Part shown: in pieces, positions 13,609 through 26,764 of the stretch
Numbering within the stretch: the first letter of the stretch is position 1
How the letters are laid out: every line of letters begins with the position of its first letter
Source of the DNA: Stictocephala bisonia
Lineage: Eukaryota; Arthropoda; Insecta; Hemiptera; Membracidae
Direction of reading: 5' to 3'
DNA length: 64,000 nt
Assembly: GCA_035578905.1 (NCBI GenBank)
Contig: JAQJVL010000057.1
Span: forward strand, 1,116,001 to 1,180,000
Notes under the pieces: generated by a model
The model's database searches: none
Told to the model about the DNA's origin: nothing
The model's input: the letters and a program-made list of their open reading frames with translations, nothing else
Translations under genes and position numbers: made by a program

Positions 13609-13688
13609 TATAATAGCGTGTCATTAAATGGAAGATGATAAACATATGGAATAAATTCTTTATTGGTGTTTTTCTTTTCTTTCCCTTA

Positions 13689-13922
13689 CTACGCCAGTGG
13701 CATTTTGAACATGATATTCAAACGTTGTTGGGAGACAACGGTCCAAACCCCTATGGCAAATTTAAGTAGATTTGATCCAGTGACCATCTGCATATGAAAC
13801 AGACGTGCTAGCTGGAGGCCTAATTCTTGTCCCAATACACTTCTTGCATTGCGAAGGCTTTTTCGAGTGTTTGGGAGATTGTAGGCGATATGTTCCATGC
13901 TCAGTCCTCTTAATACCGACAC
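13689..13922 (-). other. Unassigned 77-codon open frame
   Basis: The predicted product has a mixed, protein-like composition (for example QELGLQLARLF and SQQRLNIMFKMPLA) unlike the low-complexity frames in the arrays. I recognise no family. It lies just upstream of a SINE-like insertion and overlaps no other feature. It could be a fragment of a host exon or of a transposon protein. It may also be a chance frame. Confidence 0.15.
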
Positions 13923-13944
13923 GACGTCCGCTCAATAGTTGGCA

Positions 13945-14252
13945 TCGACGTCTGGGGTGTCCATGTTGGATGGTAGTCAAGGTTCGGATGTTGTGTAGGG
14001 GAAGAGAACTGAGTGTCAGTCTTGTCAGTTAGCTGAAAATCAGACCAACACAACGTGGTTCGGATTCCACGTTAAGCTATAGGTCCCACAGTTGCCTTAG
14101 CTATTGGTCTATTAATAAATAGTCCTTTCTGAGCTAAGTCGAACTCAGATATTAACAATGACTACACTCGTTCATCTTCACTCATCAAACTCATTATTCT
14201 CTCATATTCGCCCATATCTCTACGATCGGCGTCTTAGAAATGAATAATAATA
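13945..14252 (+). mobile_element. SINE-like element, family 2, copy A
   Basis: The head at about 13945-14100 contains TGGGGTGTCCATGTTGGATG and a B-box-like GTGGTTCGGATTCCAC. The tail domain at about 14105-14235 contains TAGTCCTTTCTGAGCTAAGT, ACTACACTCG and CATATTCGCCCATATC, then CGATCGGCGTCTTA, and ends in an (AAT)n run. The same head and tail occur inverted at 36803-37110. The tail, but not the head, is shared with the family 1 elements at 15489 and 31201. It encodes no protein. Mobilisation by a LINE is inferred from this structure. Confidence 0.7.
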
Positions 14253-15488
14253 ATAATGTTTCCTTCTGATATCGGTCTATATTGTATTTGTTTGTCTTAA
14301 TCTCACGTTCTCCCACTTACTTACTCTGTGTTTGAAAATTGCTCTGATACGATTTCTGTTTCTTTTCTGTTAGCTCTCTTGAGACGTATTTGTACTTCGC
14401 ATGTCAATGTCGTTGGGACTTGGGTCGTTACGTAGGCTATTTATTATTGTTGTTATGTGATGGGTGTCTCAAGTAAATTTCTGTACAATTCCCATTTCAG
14501 TATTACGTTATATTTAAATGGAAGTTGAGATTGTGTCTGTACTGTAGGTAAATGTTATCGCATTTTATATTTACAAGGGCGAAGACGTTCACAAATCAAT
14601 CTTCCATATTGTAGTAAACTTTTAAGTGTTGAGCTATTGGTACGAGAAAGGTTAGGGAAGATGCACCATTTCGTGACTTGAGTGTTTTGGACGTTTGCCA
14701 GTTGAGGTCTTGAGTGGTCGCAACTGTAGGGCTTCGCTGTTGAGTGAATGCAAGGTCTGTTATAAATGGTTGGGGTGGCGTGTTTTGTGTCGCAGGTCTG
14801 GGAAGTGTGCCAGCGAGCTATTCAATGACTCTTGGAGCATCTTCTTATTCATGCTTGAATAAGTTGGCGCCGTTTCTCTCGTATGAATTTTACAAAGCTT
14901 GATTTCTTTCCGTATTGTTTGACTACGATTGTTATAACGTTGTGGTATTTTTGTTTATATTTTGTTTATTTTGTATAGTTTAGCAAATTTCAAAGACTTT
15001 AATGCTTGCAATTAATTTACATAAACTATTTAAGAGACTCTTTGAATGATTAAAAATTGATTCCGTATGTAAAGCTATGTTTGTAAGCTACATAAATTTA
15101 CATTCTTGTTGTATTATTTAGTACTGTCTCTTGATGAAAATTTGCATGATTATTATAAATTATAGACTTTCTTGGTTCATTTTTATTTCATTAGTTCTAA
15201 TGAGTTTTGTCCCGTAAGAATACTTAATTGAAAATAAAAAGAAAATCAATGTGATCTGTTGATTTTGCACTAGTAATTGTTTTTGTAAAAATCCAGAACA
15301 CTAGATAATTGTTGCATATTAAGAACGTATAGCCTACTGGTTTTATGTAGTGACTCAACAAAGCTGTACCAGTCGAACAGCTTGGACTGTCCATAACAAC
15401 AATATGTTCAATGTTATACCATTTTAAAAACAATGTGCTGATTTGTAACGCTGCATTTTTTGCTTGTTCATTTTATTGCTTTTAAATT
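14253..15488. other. AT-rich sequence, nothing recognised
   Basis: No coding, RNA or repeat feature could be supported between the two SINE-like insertions. Confidence 0.5.
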
Positions 15489-15755
15489 GGTCGGTAGCGT
15501 AGTTTGTTCAATTCATGTGCTAAAGATTCTCAGTTCGATCCCAATCAGAGTCAATACATTTTGAGAAGGATCAGCTGATAACCACCGGCTGTTCATTTGT
15601 CATTGGGCTATTAATTAATGACACTTTCTAAGGAATAGTCGGCCTTAGTTTGTAACAATGACTACATTCGCTCATCTACACTCATCACACTCATTCGAAA
15701 TCCATATTCGCCCATATCTTGACGATCGGCGTCTTATGAATAAATAAATAAATAT
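15489..15755 (+). mobile_element. tRNA-derived SINE, family 1, copy 1
   Basis: It starts GGTCGGTAGCGTAG, an A-box-like head, and carries CAGTTCGATCCC, a B-box, near 15531. The body runs through GAGAAGGATCAGCTGATAAC and the shared tail domain, with ACTTTCTAAGGAATAGTCGG and ATCTTGACGATCGGCGTC, to an (AATA)n 3' tail. It is nearly identical to 31201-31484 over its whole length apart from a small head indel, which defines the element. Target-site duplications are not clear. Confidence 0.88.
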
Positions 15756-16747
15756 ATTTTCATGGAAAACAGATGCATCCTTTATTGATTTATTTTCCAA
15801 GTGTTCAGTAATTTTTCTGTAGTCATATTTCATTTTCTCGTGCAAAAAAATTAACTTTTCACGTTGTTACATTTAACTGTTCACTAGTCACTGCTAGTCC
15901 GCTATTTTTCTTGAAGTGTGCAATATGTCACCGTTAGTGGTGTGGTATCTATTCGAAGTTAGGTTGTGCCTTGTAGGTACACAGTCAGTTGTAATCCCTA
16001 TATGGAAGAGACCTGTTAGCCATGTCAATTTGAAGGAGAAGTGGGACAATCCCAAGAAAGATGACAGCGTCGCCGCAAAAGCTTAGCAGTCATACTCTAC
16101 TTTATGAAAAATACTTGCCCTGTTATCTTGTGTAGAGGGTGTTCCATAATAGAAACTCACATATTAAATTAAAACAAGATCGCCCTAAACTAAAAATACC
16201 TTTCTTAAAAACGTTTACTGAAACTAGTTGAAATACAAAAAAATATATAAAACACAAAACCAAAAATAAACCAATAATTAATTGCTAAATATTACTATTT
16301 ATATTTGTATAAAAACTGTGATATGGCATTTGATACAAAAAGCAGTTCCCTGAAATCTGTATATGGCACATTCTCTCACACAGGAATGTCGGGTTTGGGA
16401 ATGTCTCTGTCTCTCTCGCACCCACACAGACTGGTCTACTCTCTCCCTCGCTCTCAGATTTTAATTAACCTGCCTCCGGCCAGTTTCTGCTGCCTTAAGT
16501 GGTCACTTCTCACCTTTTTGTAGTACTAACCACGCCGCTCTGAAGCACATTTAACAACGGTTTATTTACTAAAGCAATATACCCTGTATTTTGTTGATAT
16601 TTTGATTCTAATATTGTTTACAATGTCCCTTATTTATTGTGTTAGACATAATGGAACTATATATGTTTCTCATTTCCTAGCATCCAATTAAAATCATATA
16701 CTAACTGGAACACGTCAAAGATTAGAGGTTGTAAGGTTAGAGATTAG
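15756..16747. other. AT-rich sequence with a CT-rich patch, no gene seen
   Basis: There is a pyrimidine-rich patch around 16380-16470 with repeated TCTCTC. The 72-codon frame at 16305-16523 has no recognisable domain. Confidence 0.4.
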
Positions 16748-19705
16748 TTCATGAAGGGGTGGGATGCTTGTAGTCCTTGACCGCAACACACATCAAAGGC
16801 CTGGTATTGACTACCACCTACTGTGAGACTGTTCAGAACACCGCCATGGGTAGACTAAATATATTTGATACAAGTCACACACCAAGGATCACCAGGCTGG
16901 GAGAGTCGTTCATGAGGGTGGGATGCTTGTAGTCCTTGACCACAACAAACATCAAAGGCCTGGTATTGACTACCACCTACTGTGAGACTGTTCAGAACAC
17001 CGTCATGGGTAGACTAAATATATGTGATACAAGCCACACACCAAGGATCACCAAGCTGGGAGAGTCGTTCATGGGGGTAGGATGCTTGTAGTCCTTGACC
17101 GCAACACACATCAAAGGCCTGGTATTGACTACCACCTACTGTGAGACTGTTCAGAACACCGTCATGGGTAGACTAAATATATGTGATACAAGCCACACAC
17201 CAAGGATCACCAAGCTGGGAGAGCCGTTCATGGGGGTGGGATGCTTGTAGTCCCTGACCGCAACACACTTCATAGGCCTGGTATTGACTACCACCTACTG
17301 TGTGATTGTTCAGAACACCGTCATGGGTAGACTAAATATATGTGATACAAGCCACACACCAAGGTTCACCAAGCTGGGAGAGCCGTTCATAGGGGTCGGA
17401 TGCTTGTAGTCCCTGACCGCAACAAACATCAAAGGCCTGGTATTGACTACCACCTACTGTGAGACTGTTCAGAACACCGTCATGGGTAGACTAAATATAT
17501 GTGATACAAGCCACACACCAAGGTTCACCAAGCTGGGAGAGCCGTTCATGAGGGTAGGATGCTTGTAGTCCTTGACCGCAACACACATCAAAGGCCTGGT
17601 ATTGACTACCACCTACTGTGAGACTGTTCAGAACACCGTCATGGGTAGACTAAATATATGTGATACAAGCCACACACCAAGGTTCACCAAGCTGGGAGAG
17701 CCGTTCATGGGGGGTGGGATGCTTGTAGTCCTTGATCGCAACACACATCAAAGGCCTGGTATTGACTACCACCTACTTTGAGACTGTTCACAACACCATC
17801 ATGGGTAGACTAAATATATGTGATACAAGCCACACACCAAGGTTCACCAGGCTGGGAGAGTCGTTCATGGGGGTGGGATGCTTGTAGTCCTTGACCGCAA
17901 CACACATCAAAGGCCTGGTATTGACTACCACCTACTGTGAGACTGTTAAGAACACCGTCATGGGTAGACTAAATATATGTGATACAAGTCACACACCAAG
18001 TATCACCAGGCTGGGAGAGTCGTTCATGGGGGGTGGGATGCTTGTAGTCCTTGACCGCAACACACATCAAAGACCTGGTATTGACTACCACCTACTGTGA
18101 GACTGTTCAGAACACCGCCATGGGTAGACTAAATATATGTGATACAAGTCACTCACCAAGGATCACCAGGCTGGGAGAGTCGTTCATGAGGGTGGGATGC
18201 TTGTAGTCCTTGACCACAACAAACATCAAAGGCCTGGTATTGACTACCACCTACTGTGAGACTGTTCAGAACACCGTCATGGGTAGAATAAATACATGTG
18301 ATACAAGCCAGACACCTAGGATCACCAGGCTGGGAGAGTCGTTCATGGGGGTGGGATGCTTGTAGTCCCTGACCGCAACACACTTCAAAGGCCTGGTATT
18401 GACTAACACCTACTGGGAGTCTCTTCAGAACACCACTATAGGTAGTCTAAATATGTGATACAAGCCACACACCAAGGTTCACCAAGCTGGGAGAGCCGTT
18501 CATGGGGGTAGGATGCTTGTAGTCCTTGACCGCAACACACATCAAAGGCCTGGTATTGACTACCACCTACTGTGAGACTGTTCAGAACACCGTCATGGGT
18601 AGACTAAATATATGTGATACAAGCCACACACCAAGGTTCACCAGGCTGGGAGAGTCGTTCATGGGGGGGGTGGGATGCTTGTAGTCCTTGACCGCAACAC
18701 ACATCAAAGGCCTTGTATTGACTACCACCTACTGTGTGATTGTTCAGAACACCGTCATGGGTAGACTAAATATATGTGATACAAGCCACACACCAAGGTT
18801 CACCAGGCTGGGAGAGTCGTTCATGGGGGTGGGATGCTTGTAGTCCTTGACCGCAACACACATCAAAGGCCTGGTATTGACTACCACCTACTGTGAGACT
18901 GTTCAGAACACCGTCATGGGTAGACTAAATATATGTGATACAAGCCACACACCAAGGTTCACCAAGCTGGGAGAGCCGTTCATGGGGGTAGGATGCTTGT
19001 AGTCCTTGACCGCAACACACATCAAAGGCCTGGTATTGACTACCACCTTCTGTGAGACTGTTCAGAACACCGTCATGGGTAGACTAAATATATGTGATAC
19101 AAGCCACACACCAAGATTCACCAGGCTGGGAGAGTCGTTCATGGGGGGGTGGGATGCTTGTAGTCCTTGACCGCAACACACATCAAAGGCCTTGTATTGA
19201 CTACCACCTACTGTGTGATTGTTCAGAACACCGTCATGGGTAGACTAAATATATGTGATATAAGCCACACACCAAGGTTCACCAGGCTGGGAGAGCCGTT
19301 CATGGGGGTGAGATGCTTGTAGTCCCTGACCGCTACACACTTCAAAGGCCTGGTATTGACTACCACATACTGTGAGACTGCTCAGAACACCATCATGGGT
19401 AGACTAAATATATGTGATACAAGCCACACACCAAGGATCACCTGGTTGGGAGAGCGGTTCAGGCGGGTGGAATGCTTGTAGGCCTTGACCGCAACACACA
19501 TCAAAGGCCTGGTATTGACTACCACCTACTGTGAGACTGTTCAGAACACCATCATGGGTAGACTAAATATATGTGATACAAGCCACACACCAAGGTTCAC
19601 CTGGCTGGGAGAGCGGTTCAGGGGAGTGGGATGCTTGTAGTCCTTGACCGCAACACACATCAAAGGCGGTAGGTGGTAGGTATTTACTACCACCTATTGT
19701 GAGAC
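16748..19705 (+). repeat. 159-bp tandem array, about 18.5 units
   Basis: The unit contains GGGATGCTTGTAGTCCTTGA, CATCAAAGGCCTGGTATTGA, CTACCACCTACTGTGAGACT, AACACCGTCATGGGTAGACT and CACACACCAAGG. It recurs every 159 bases, with substitutions and length changes in the G-run after TTCATG. The last unit carries an 11-bp insertion that makes a local palindrome near 19668-19692. The array stops at GTGAGAC, inside the unit, where the element at 19706 begins, and resumes at the same point at 22852. Short frames of 69-76 codons through the units are products of a unit length divisible by three. Confidence 0.95.
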
Positions 19706-22700
19706 CACAGAGTATACAGATATACCAGAGTGTCAGTGGGATAGGCGAAACCAGCAACCCCCGTGAGTCATTATTTCGGGGAGAACCCGGCTCCTCAGTA
19801 GGTTGCGGTGTTGCCAAACTGTTATCAGACTTAAGGCCTACTGTACTGTATGGTCTGGCTTCAGTCTGGAACTCCGTTGGAGCGACCTCCTGTGTGATAC
19901 GCCTCTAGTTGCATTATAAAGCCTACCATTAGTAATCAATTATTCTGTCCGCGTATTGATGTTTTATTCTACTAGTAGACTACAGTTTATCTATCACCAT
20001 TTATCTAACGACAACAAAAATTAATACGTATAGTAAAATCAAATGACAATTAATTATAATAAGAATTTTATAAAAATAATCTATTTGAAACAATTTTAAT
20101 ACCAATTATATAATTCATTCTGTTACACTTTATTTATTGTACTTCTAATATAAACATACCCGTGAGGCGGGTGATTTTCTAATTTAGCAAACATAAAAAC
20201 TGTAAATTCAAGTACGATTATTACTAAAAATAATTAATAATCAAAAACTTTGACCTGGAATTAGGCAAAATAATGTATAATTTTATGTTGTTTGCATTAT
20301 TCAATCAATTAAAGCGTTGATACAATAGTTCAGTATATGTTCACAGATAAACTTATGCTGTTCAGTCGATTTAAAATACAATTATAAGTAATTATATGAA
20401 ATAAAAGTTAGTTTTAGAACAAATATTTATACCTTGAAACCAAGTATTATTAAATACAATTTTACAACTCTCAGAAATTTGAATAACAACTGTACGATAA
20501 CATAGTCTATTTACATTTAAACAAACCTGTAAAAAATTGGAACGACAAAAAACAAAGAAGAACAAACTAAACAACTAAACAAATTGACATATAAAACTAC
20601 TGTAAACAACAAACCACTTTAAACATCTTTGAGTTATGAAATAAACTGCAACTTATATTTAAATGAATCCATAATAATTTATCATTTACCGTAACGTTTC
20701 ACCACATCAATAACACGCTTAAATACGATGTAATAAATGAGCTATGTACTATAATTAACTGTATATAATGTGCAAAAATTAACTCTTATAAAAATATTAC
20801 AGTAATAAGTACAAAAATAATACTAATTTCTTAAACCGATTGTTTAGAAAAATGCAATATTTATAATATTATGAAAAGCAAGTTAATATGATAGCACTCA
20901 ACACTGACACAAGCCTAAATAACATTCCTAGTGATTGAAATAAAGAAAAACATATTAACTAATTAATTAGTGTAATTAGTTAATATCTAATTAATACTAA
21001 CATCACCATTTAAACTATATTCTTACACCATAATTAAATAACCCTAAAACTAAAATTTTAGTTGTTTTATAGACGCCAATTACATTTCAATAAGGATTTT
21101 AACTATATTTCCTCGAGCCAATAGTTACATGGAAAAGTGTTACGTACAATAGTTTGTCAAAAATGTATATAGAATAACATACTCATTGTAAAACTAATTG
21201 AAAGCAAAATTATGAACAACAAACTATTTTACATACTTAACTTTCGTCATAAATTTCAATTAATGTTTAAATTTACTTAAAAAAAATTAAATTAAAGTCA
21301 TTACTTTCGTAACAAACATAAATTAAGTTTTAATCACTATTCTCACAATCAATGACAAATAAAACATACAAAATAATGAAACTATGTGATAGCAAATATC
21401 ATAAACAACATTACACTTTTGATTTCCTGATACTTATGGAAAAATTTAAAATTTATTTTTATACAATCAAATAGAAATAAAAACATACAAAATAACGAAA
21501 AAAATTACGAATAGAAATAAATATTGCGAAAAACATTTAAATTTCCTAGTAAATATCAAATTGTTCAAATATTTTCCTTACTATCAAATCCAAATAAAAT
21601 TGTACTAATTGAAAGAAATATTGTAAACAACATAACCTTTAAATTTCCTAGTAAATATCAAAATGTTATAAATATATTCTTACAATCGAAAACAAATAAA
21701 AATATACAAAATAGTGAAACTAATCAAATAAATATCGTAAGTAATATACACTTAGGATTTTCTGTCTTTTACATTCTCACTTTAAAGACGAATACAAGAA
21801 AAACAAATAATTTAAATAATTTAATCAACATTAAATCTTCACTTATTTAGAATATTGTTGTTCATTAAGCATGTTTAAAACCTTTATCTTGTCTAAGGCA
21901 CTTGTATTAAAGTTAGAAGTAGCCCACTCGCACTGTTTGTTGGTCAAAATATTGATTAGGAATACTAAAAAGAAGTCCCCATTGTCAATACAGTTTATAC
22001 AAGTGATACATTCAAGAGGATATACTTTATTTGTATTTTTTTTCAACTTTTGAATCAAATTAATTTAATGAGCATGTACTCAATTAAAATACATCTACAA
22101 CGTGCATTATACTTTCAGACATTATACAACGTAAAAACCTACTCAAATTGTCGATTTTTACGTTGCTAAATGATTTATTTAATAACAAAAGTTCATTAGC
22201 ACTAGACAGATTTGAATTTTGTTTAGTTTGTAGTTAATGACTGTATTGCACTTAAACCTTCTAGGTAGGCACCCAGCAAAATAAGTCCGTGAACATTGTT
22301 CCAAGCTGACGATGTTTCTGTTGTTTATAACGGCACCTTCGGCCTCCAGAGCGGCGTCCTCTGAAGGGACAACATTGCAACAATGTTGTAAGTATTGTTG
22401 TAATGTTTAATGCAACATTTCACAGTTAAAGTTTTTTGAGCCATAGTACTCAACGATAAATACTGACAAACACTCACGAAAACTAAACAGGAACGTCACT
22501 CTTTTTAAAACTTAAACATTAATATAAGTTAGATACGTATCTTTGGTTCTACTCTACGCACGACTTTGATTCAAACTTCCACGTAATCCGGTAGAACAGC
22601 ACTGTACATTTAAAACATATTTACACGAGTGCTGTTTTAATATCACAGTCTCAATTAGCGAGCGCCAATCAGCAGAGTAACTGGCGCGCGAGCTATGAGC

Positions 22701-22851
22701 CGTGCCCAGTGATGCGAGTGGCGGAGAAAAGTTATGGTGCGCAGCCGGCCGTTCGACTTGGCAACAGATTTGAGTGATGCCTCGACGGCGCCGAAACGAT
22801 TGCCACTTTATAGCATTGCGCTGACTTTCTGGTATATCTATATACAATGTG
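19706..22851. mobile_element. 3.1-kb non-autonomous TIR element inserted in the 159-bp array
   Basis: The left end CACAGAGTATACAGATATAC and the reverse complement of the right end, CACATTGTATATAGATATAC, continue to match through CCAGA and GTCAG, giving inverted ends of about 31 bp. Weaker similarity follows (TTTCGG, then GTTGCCAA). Both ends are flanked by GTGAGAC, and the array unit is interrupted at exactly that sequence, as expected of a 7-bp target duplication. The outer 200-300 bases at each end are comparatively GC-rich, whereas the 2.5-kb core is very AT-rich and holds an old tandem repeat. No transposase frame is visible, so movement would need help in trans. The superfamily is not assigned. 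Confidence 0.75.
21340..21780 (+). repeat. Ancient ~110-bp tandem repeat, four or more diverged units
   Basis: Recurring blocks resembling TTCTTACAATC, AACAAATAAAA, ATACAAAATA, GAAACTA and TTTAAATTTCCTAGTAAATA appear near 21343, 21455, 21570 and 21675. Units differ by many substitutions and small indels. Similar traces extend upstream to about 21170. The 108-codon open frame at 21524-21850 lies inside this AT-rich repeat and is not credible as a gene. Confidence 0.6.
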
Positions 22852-23045
22852 GTGAGACTGTTCAGAACACCGTTATGATACAAGCCACACACCAAGGATC
22901 GCCTGGCTGGGAGAGTCGTTCATGGGGGGTGGGATGCTTGTAGTCCTTGACCGCAACACACATCAAAGGCCTGGTATTGACTACCACCTACTGTGTGACT
23001 GTTCAGAACACCGTCATGGGTAGACTAAATATATGTGATACAAGC
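22852..23045 (+). repeat. Right-hand remnant of the 159-bp array
   Basis: It begins GTGAGACTGTTCAGAACACC, the continuation of the unit interrupted at 19705, and holds one unit with an internal deletion followed by a partial unit that ends at GATACAAGC. It is in the same orientation as the main array. This makes it the far side of the insertion and not an independent array. Confidence 0.9.
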
Positions 23046-23411
23046 TGTGAAAATTGGTTATCGTAGGCATAGTTTGGAAATCAATAGTGTTAGATAGAAC
23101 ATTTTCTACAATGAAGAATGATGTGACGACAATATCAATTAAATGGAACAAAACAACTCAAACTATAAATAATAAAACTATTTTTTAAATTATTTTTTAA
23201 CACTGATTGTCAAGATATGGATTGTTAATTTGTGTGACGAATGTGGATGAATATATGTATCCTTTATTTCTTATTAAAGCTAACCATTCCTTTGACAGCG
23301 TCATGAAGTTATAGCTCAATGATAAATGAACATTTGGTAGTTATCAGCCGATTCCTTTCAATATTTTTTCAAGTTTGAATTGAGCAAATATCAAGATTAA
23401 CAGAAACGCCC
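23046..23411. other. Short AT-rich spacer, nothing recognised
   Basis: No feature can be supported between the 159-bp array remnant and the 24-bp array. Confidence 0.5.
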
Positions 23412-26165
23412 TTGTCAAGGTTACCACAAACGCATATATTAAGGTTACCAGAAACTTACATATCACGGTTACCAGAAACTTACATATCACGATTACCAGA
23501 AACTTACATATCACGATTACTAGAAACGCTCTTCTCAAGGTTACCAGAAACGCTCATATCAAGGTTAACAGAAACTTACATATCACGATTACCAGAAACT
23601 TACATATCACGGTTACCAGAAACGCTCATATCAAGGTTACCAGAAACGCTCATATCAAGGTTACCAGAAACTTACATATCACGGTTACCAGAAACGCTCT
23701 TGTCGAGGTTACCACAAACGCACATATTAAGGTTACCAGAAACTTACATATCACGGTTACCAGAAACTTACATATCACGGTTACCAGAAACGAACATATC
23801 AAGGTTACCAGAAACTTACATATCACGGTTACCAGAAACTTACATATCACGGTTACCAGAAACTTACATATCACGATTACCAGAAACTTACATATCACGG
23901 TTACCAGAAACGCCCTTGTCAAGGTTACCACAAACGCACATATCACGGTTACCAAAAACTTACATATCACGGTTACCAAAAACTTACATATCACGGTTAC
24001 CAGAAACTTATATATCACGGTTACCAGAAACGCTCATATTAAGGTTACCAGAAACGCACATATCAAGATTACCAGAAACGCTCCTATCAAGGTTACCAGA
24101 AACTTACATATCACGGTTACCAGAAACGCTCTTGTCAAGGTTACCACAAACGCACATATTAAGGTTACCAGAAACTTACATATCACGGTTACCAGAAACT
24201 TACATATCACGGTTACCAGAAACTTACATATCACGGTTACCAGAAACTTACATATCACGGTTACCAGAAACGCACATATCAAGGTTACCAAAAACGCACA
24301 TATCAAGGTTACCAGAAACGCTCATATCAAGGTTACCAGAAACGCTCTTGTCAAGGTTACCACAAACGCACATATTAAGGTTACCAGAAACTTACATATC
24401 ACGGTTACCAGAAACTTACATATCACGGTTACCAGAAACGCTCTTGTCAAGGTTACCACAAACGCACATATTAAGGTTACCAGAAACTTACATATCACGG
24501 TTACCAGAAACGCTCATATCAAGGTTACCAAAAACGCACATATCAAGGTTACCAGAAACGCTCATATCAAGGTTACCAGAAATGCTCTTGTCAAGGTTAC
24601 CACAAACGCACATATTAAGGTTACCAGAAACTTACATATCACGGTTACCAGAAACTTACATATCACGGTTACCAGAAACGCTCTTGTCAAGGTTACCACA
24701 AACGCACATATTAAGGTTACCAGAAACTTACATATCACGGTTACCAGAAACCTACATATCACGGTTACCAGAAACTTACATATCAAGGTTACCAGAAACG
24801 CTCTTGTCAAGGTTACCACAAACGCACATATTAAGGTTACCAGAAACTTACATATCACGGTTACCAGAAACTTACATATCACGGTTACCAGAAACTTACA
24901 TATCACGGTTACCAGAAACGCTCATATCAAGGTTACCAGAAACGCACATATCAAGGTTACCAAAAACGCACATATCAAGGTTACCAGAAACGCACATATC
25001 AAGGTTACCAGAAACGCTCATATCCAAGGTTACCACAAACGCACATATTAAGGTTACCAGAAACTTACATATCACGGTTACCAGAAACGCTCATATCAAG
25101 GTTACCAGAAACGCACATATCAAGGTTACCAAAAACGCACATATCATGGTTACCAGAAACGCTCATATGAAGGTTACCAGAAACGCACATATCAAGGTTA
25201 CCAGAAACGCACATATCAAGGTTACCAGAAACGCACATATCAAGGTTACCACAAACGCACATATTTAGGTTACCACAAATGCAGATATCAAGGTTACCAC
25301 AAACGCACATATCTAGGTTACCACAAATGTACATATCAAGGTTATCAGAAACGCACATATCAAGATCACTAGAAACGCTCATATCGTGATCACTAGAAAC
25401 GCTCATATCCAAGATTACCACAAATGCACATACCAAGGTTACCACAAACGCACATATCAAGGTTACCACAAATGCACATACCAAGGTTACCACAAACGCA
25501 CATATCAAGGTTACCACAAACGCACATATCAAGGTTACCACAAACGCTCATATCCAAGATTACCACAAATGCACATACCAAGGTTACCACAAACGCACAT
25601 ATCAAGGTTACCACAAACGCACTTATCAAGATCACTAGAAACGCTCATATCGTGATCACTAGAAACGCTCATATCCAAGATTACCACAAATGCACATACC
25701 AAGGTTACCACAAACGCACATATCAAGGTTACCACAAACGCACATATCAAGGTTACCACAAATGCACATACCAAGGTTACCACAAACGCACATATCAAGG
25801 TTACCACAAACGCACATATCAAGGTTACCACAAACGCTCATATCCAAGATTACCACAAACGCACATACCAAGGTTACCACAAACGCACATATCAAGGTTA
25901 CCACAAACGCACATATCAAGTTTACCACAAACGCACATATCAAGGTTACCACAAACGCTCATATCCAAGATTACCACAAATGCACATACCAAGGTTACCA
26001 CAAACGCACATATCAAGGTTACCACAAACGCACATATCAAGGTTACCACAAACGCACATATCAAGGTTACCACAAACGCACATATCAAGGTTACCACAAA
26101 CGCACATATCAAGGTTACCAGAAACGCTCATATCAAGATTACCATAAACATTCATATCAGTTTGA
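23412..26165 (+). repeat. 24-bp tandem array, about 115 units
   Basis: The unit is GGTTACCAGAAAC followed by TTACATATCAC, GCACATATCAA or GCTCTTGTCAA. Up to about 25250 most units have CAGAAAC; after that most have CACAAACGC. A higher-order repeat of about 265 bases is visible where GATCACTAGAAACGCTCATA occurs at 25364 and 25630. Because 24 is divisible by three, the array is open in several frames on both strands; the longest is 618 codons at 23412-25268, with period SRLPETYI. It has no non-repetitive flanking coding sequence, so I do not call it a gene. Confidence 0.95.
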
Positions 26166-26764
26166 CAGTACGTCAGTTAAGTTTTAAACAAATTGAATTG
26201 ATTATATTTAGAAATTGTATGGAAATTTGTCAAATATCCAAACACACTTACATTGAAGTCATAATCGTTGCAATATATTTCGGTTTTCTACATGTAATGA
26301 GTCATTACACAACGTGGCCGCGACATATGTAAATAGAGATCCGCCGGCGGCCTTGTCAATATGCATTACCATTGGTCCAGGTACTGCCAATATTGGCTGG
26401 ACCAATACATCCATGCACACGACCATTATTATGTTTTCAACATCATGTCGGGTGCTAATTTTGTGCTATTTATTATTTCAATCATTAGTTGAAAGACCAG
26501 AGTAATATGCCGTCTCTTTACAAGCAAACAAATGTTATTACGTTCGTATGTTAAAATTAGATCTATTATCAAGTATTTTAAAATTTGTTTAAAAAAAAAC
26601 AGAAACTGGAAAAAATACAAATCATGTAAGGTATCTATTTAATTTTCAAAATTACTGAATGTATATAAGAAAATAGATTCCTGTTAACTTTAACGTAGCC
26701 TGACTCTCTAATTATTATAGGAGAGAAAATAATTTACGCGCCTTTTGATAAAAACTCGAACAGT
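26166..26764. other. AT-rich spacer, no gene seen
   Basis: Nothing recognisable between the two arrays. A short GC-rich patch at 26310-26400 contains CCATTGGTCCAGGTACTGCC followed by ATTGGCTGGACCAAT, which form a local imperfect inverted repeat. Confidence 0.4.

Larger units (their letters stand above)
12893..13944. other. Mostly unique sequence with one short hairpin
   Basis: No gene recognised. The stretch holds the perfect hairpin at 13574-13608 and an unassigned minus-strand open frame at 13689-13922. Confidence 0.5.

Noticed and set aside
21524..21850. 108-codon open frame as a gene
   Set aside because: It lies in diverged AT-rich tandem repeats with Asn/Lys/Ile-dominated composition and no domain.
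23412..25268. 618-codon plus-strand open frame as a repeat-rich protein gene
   Set aside because: It lies wholly within a 24-bp array, other frames on both strands are also open, and no non-repetitive coding sequence adjoins it.
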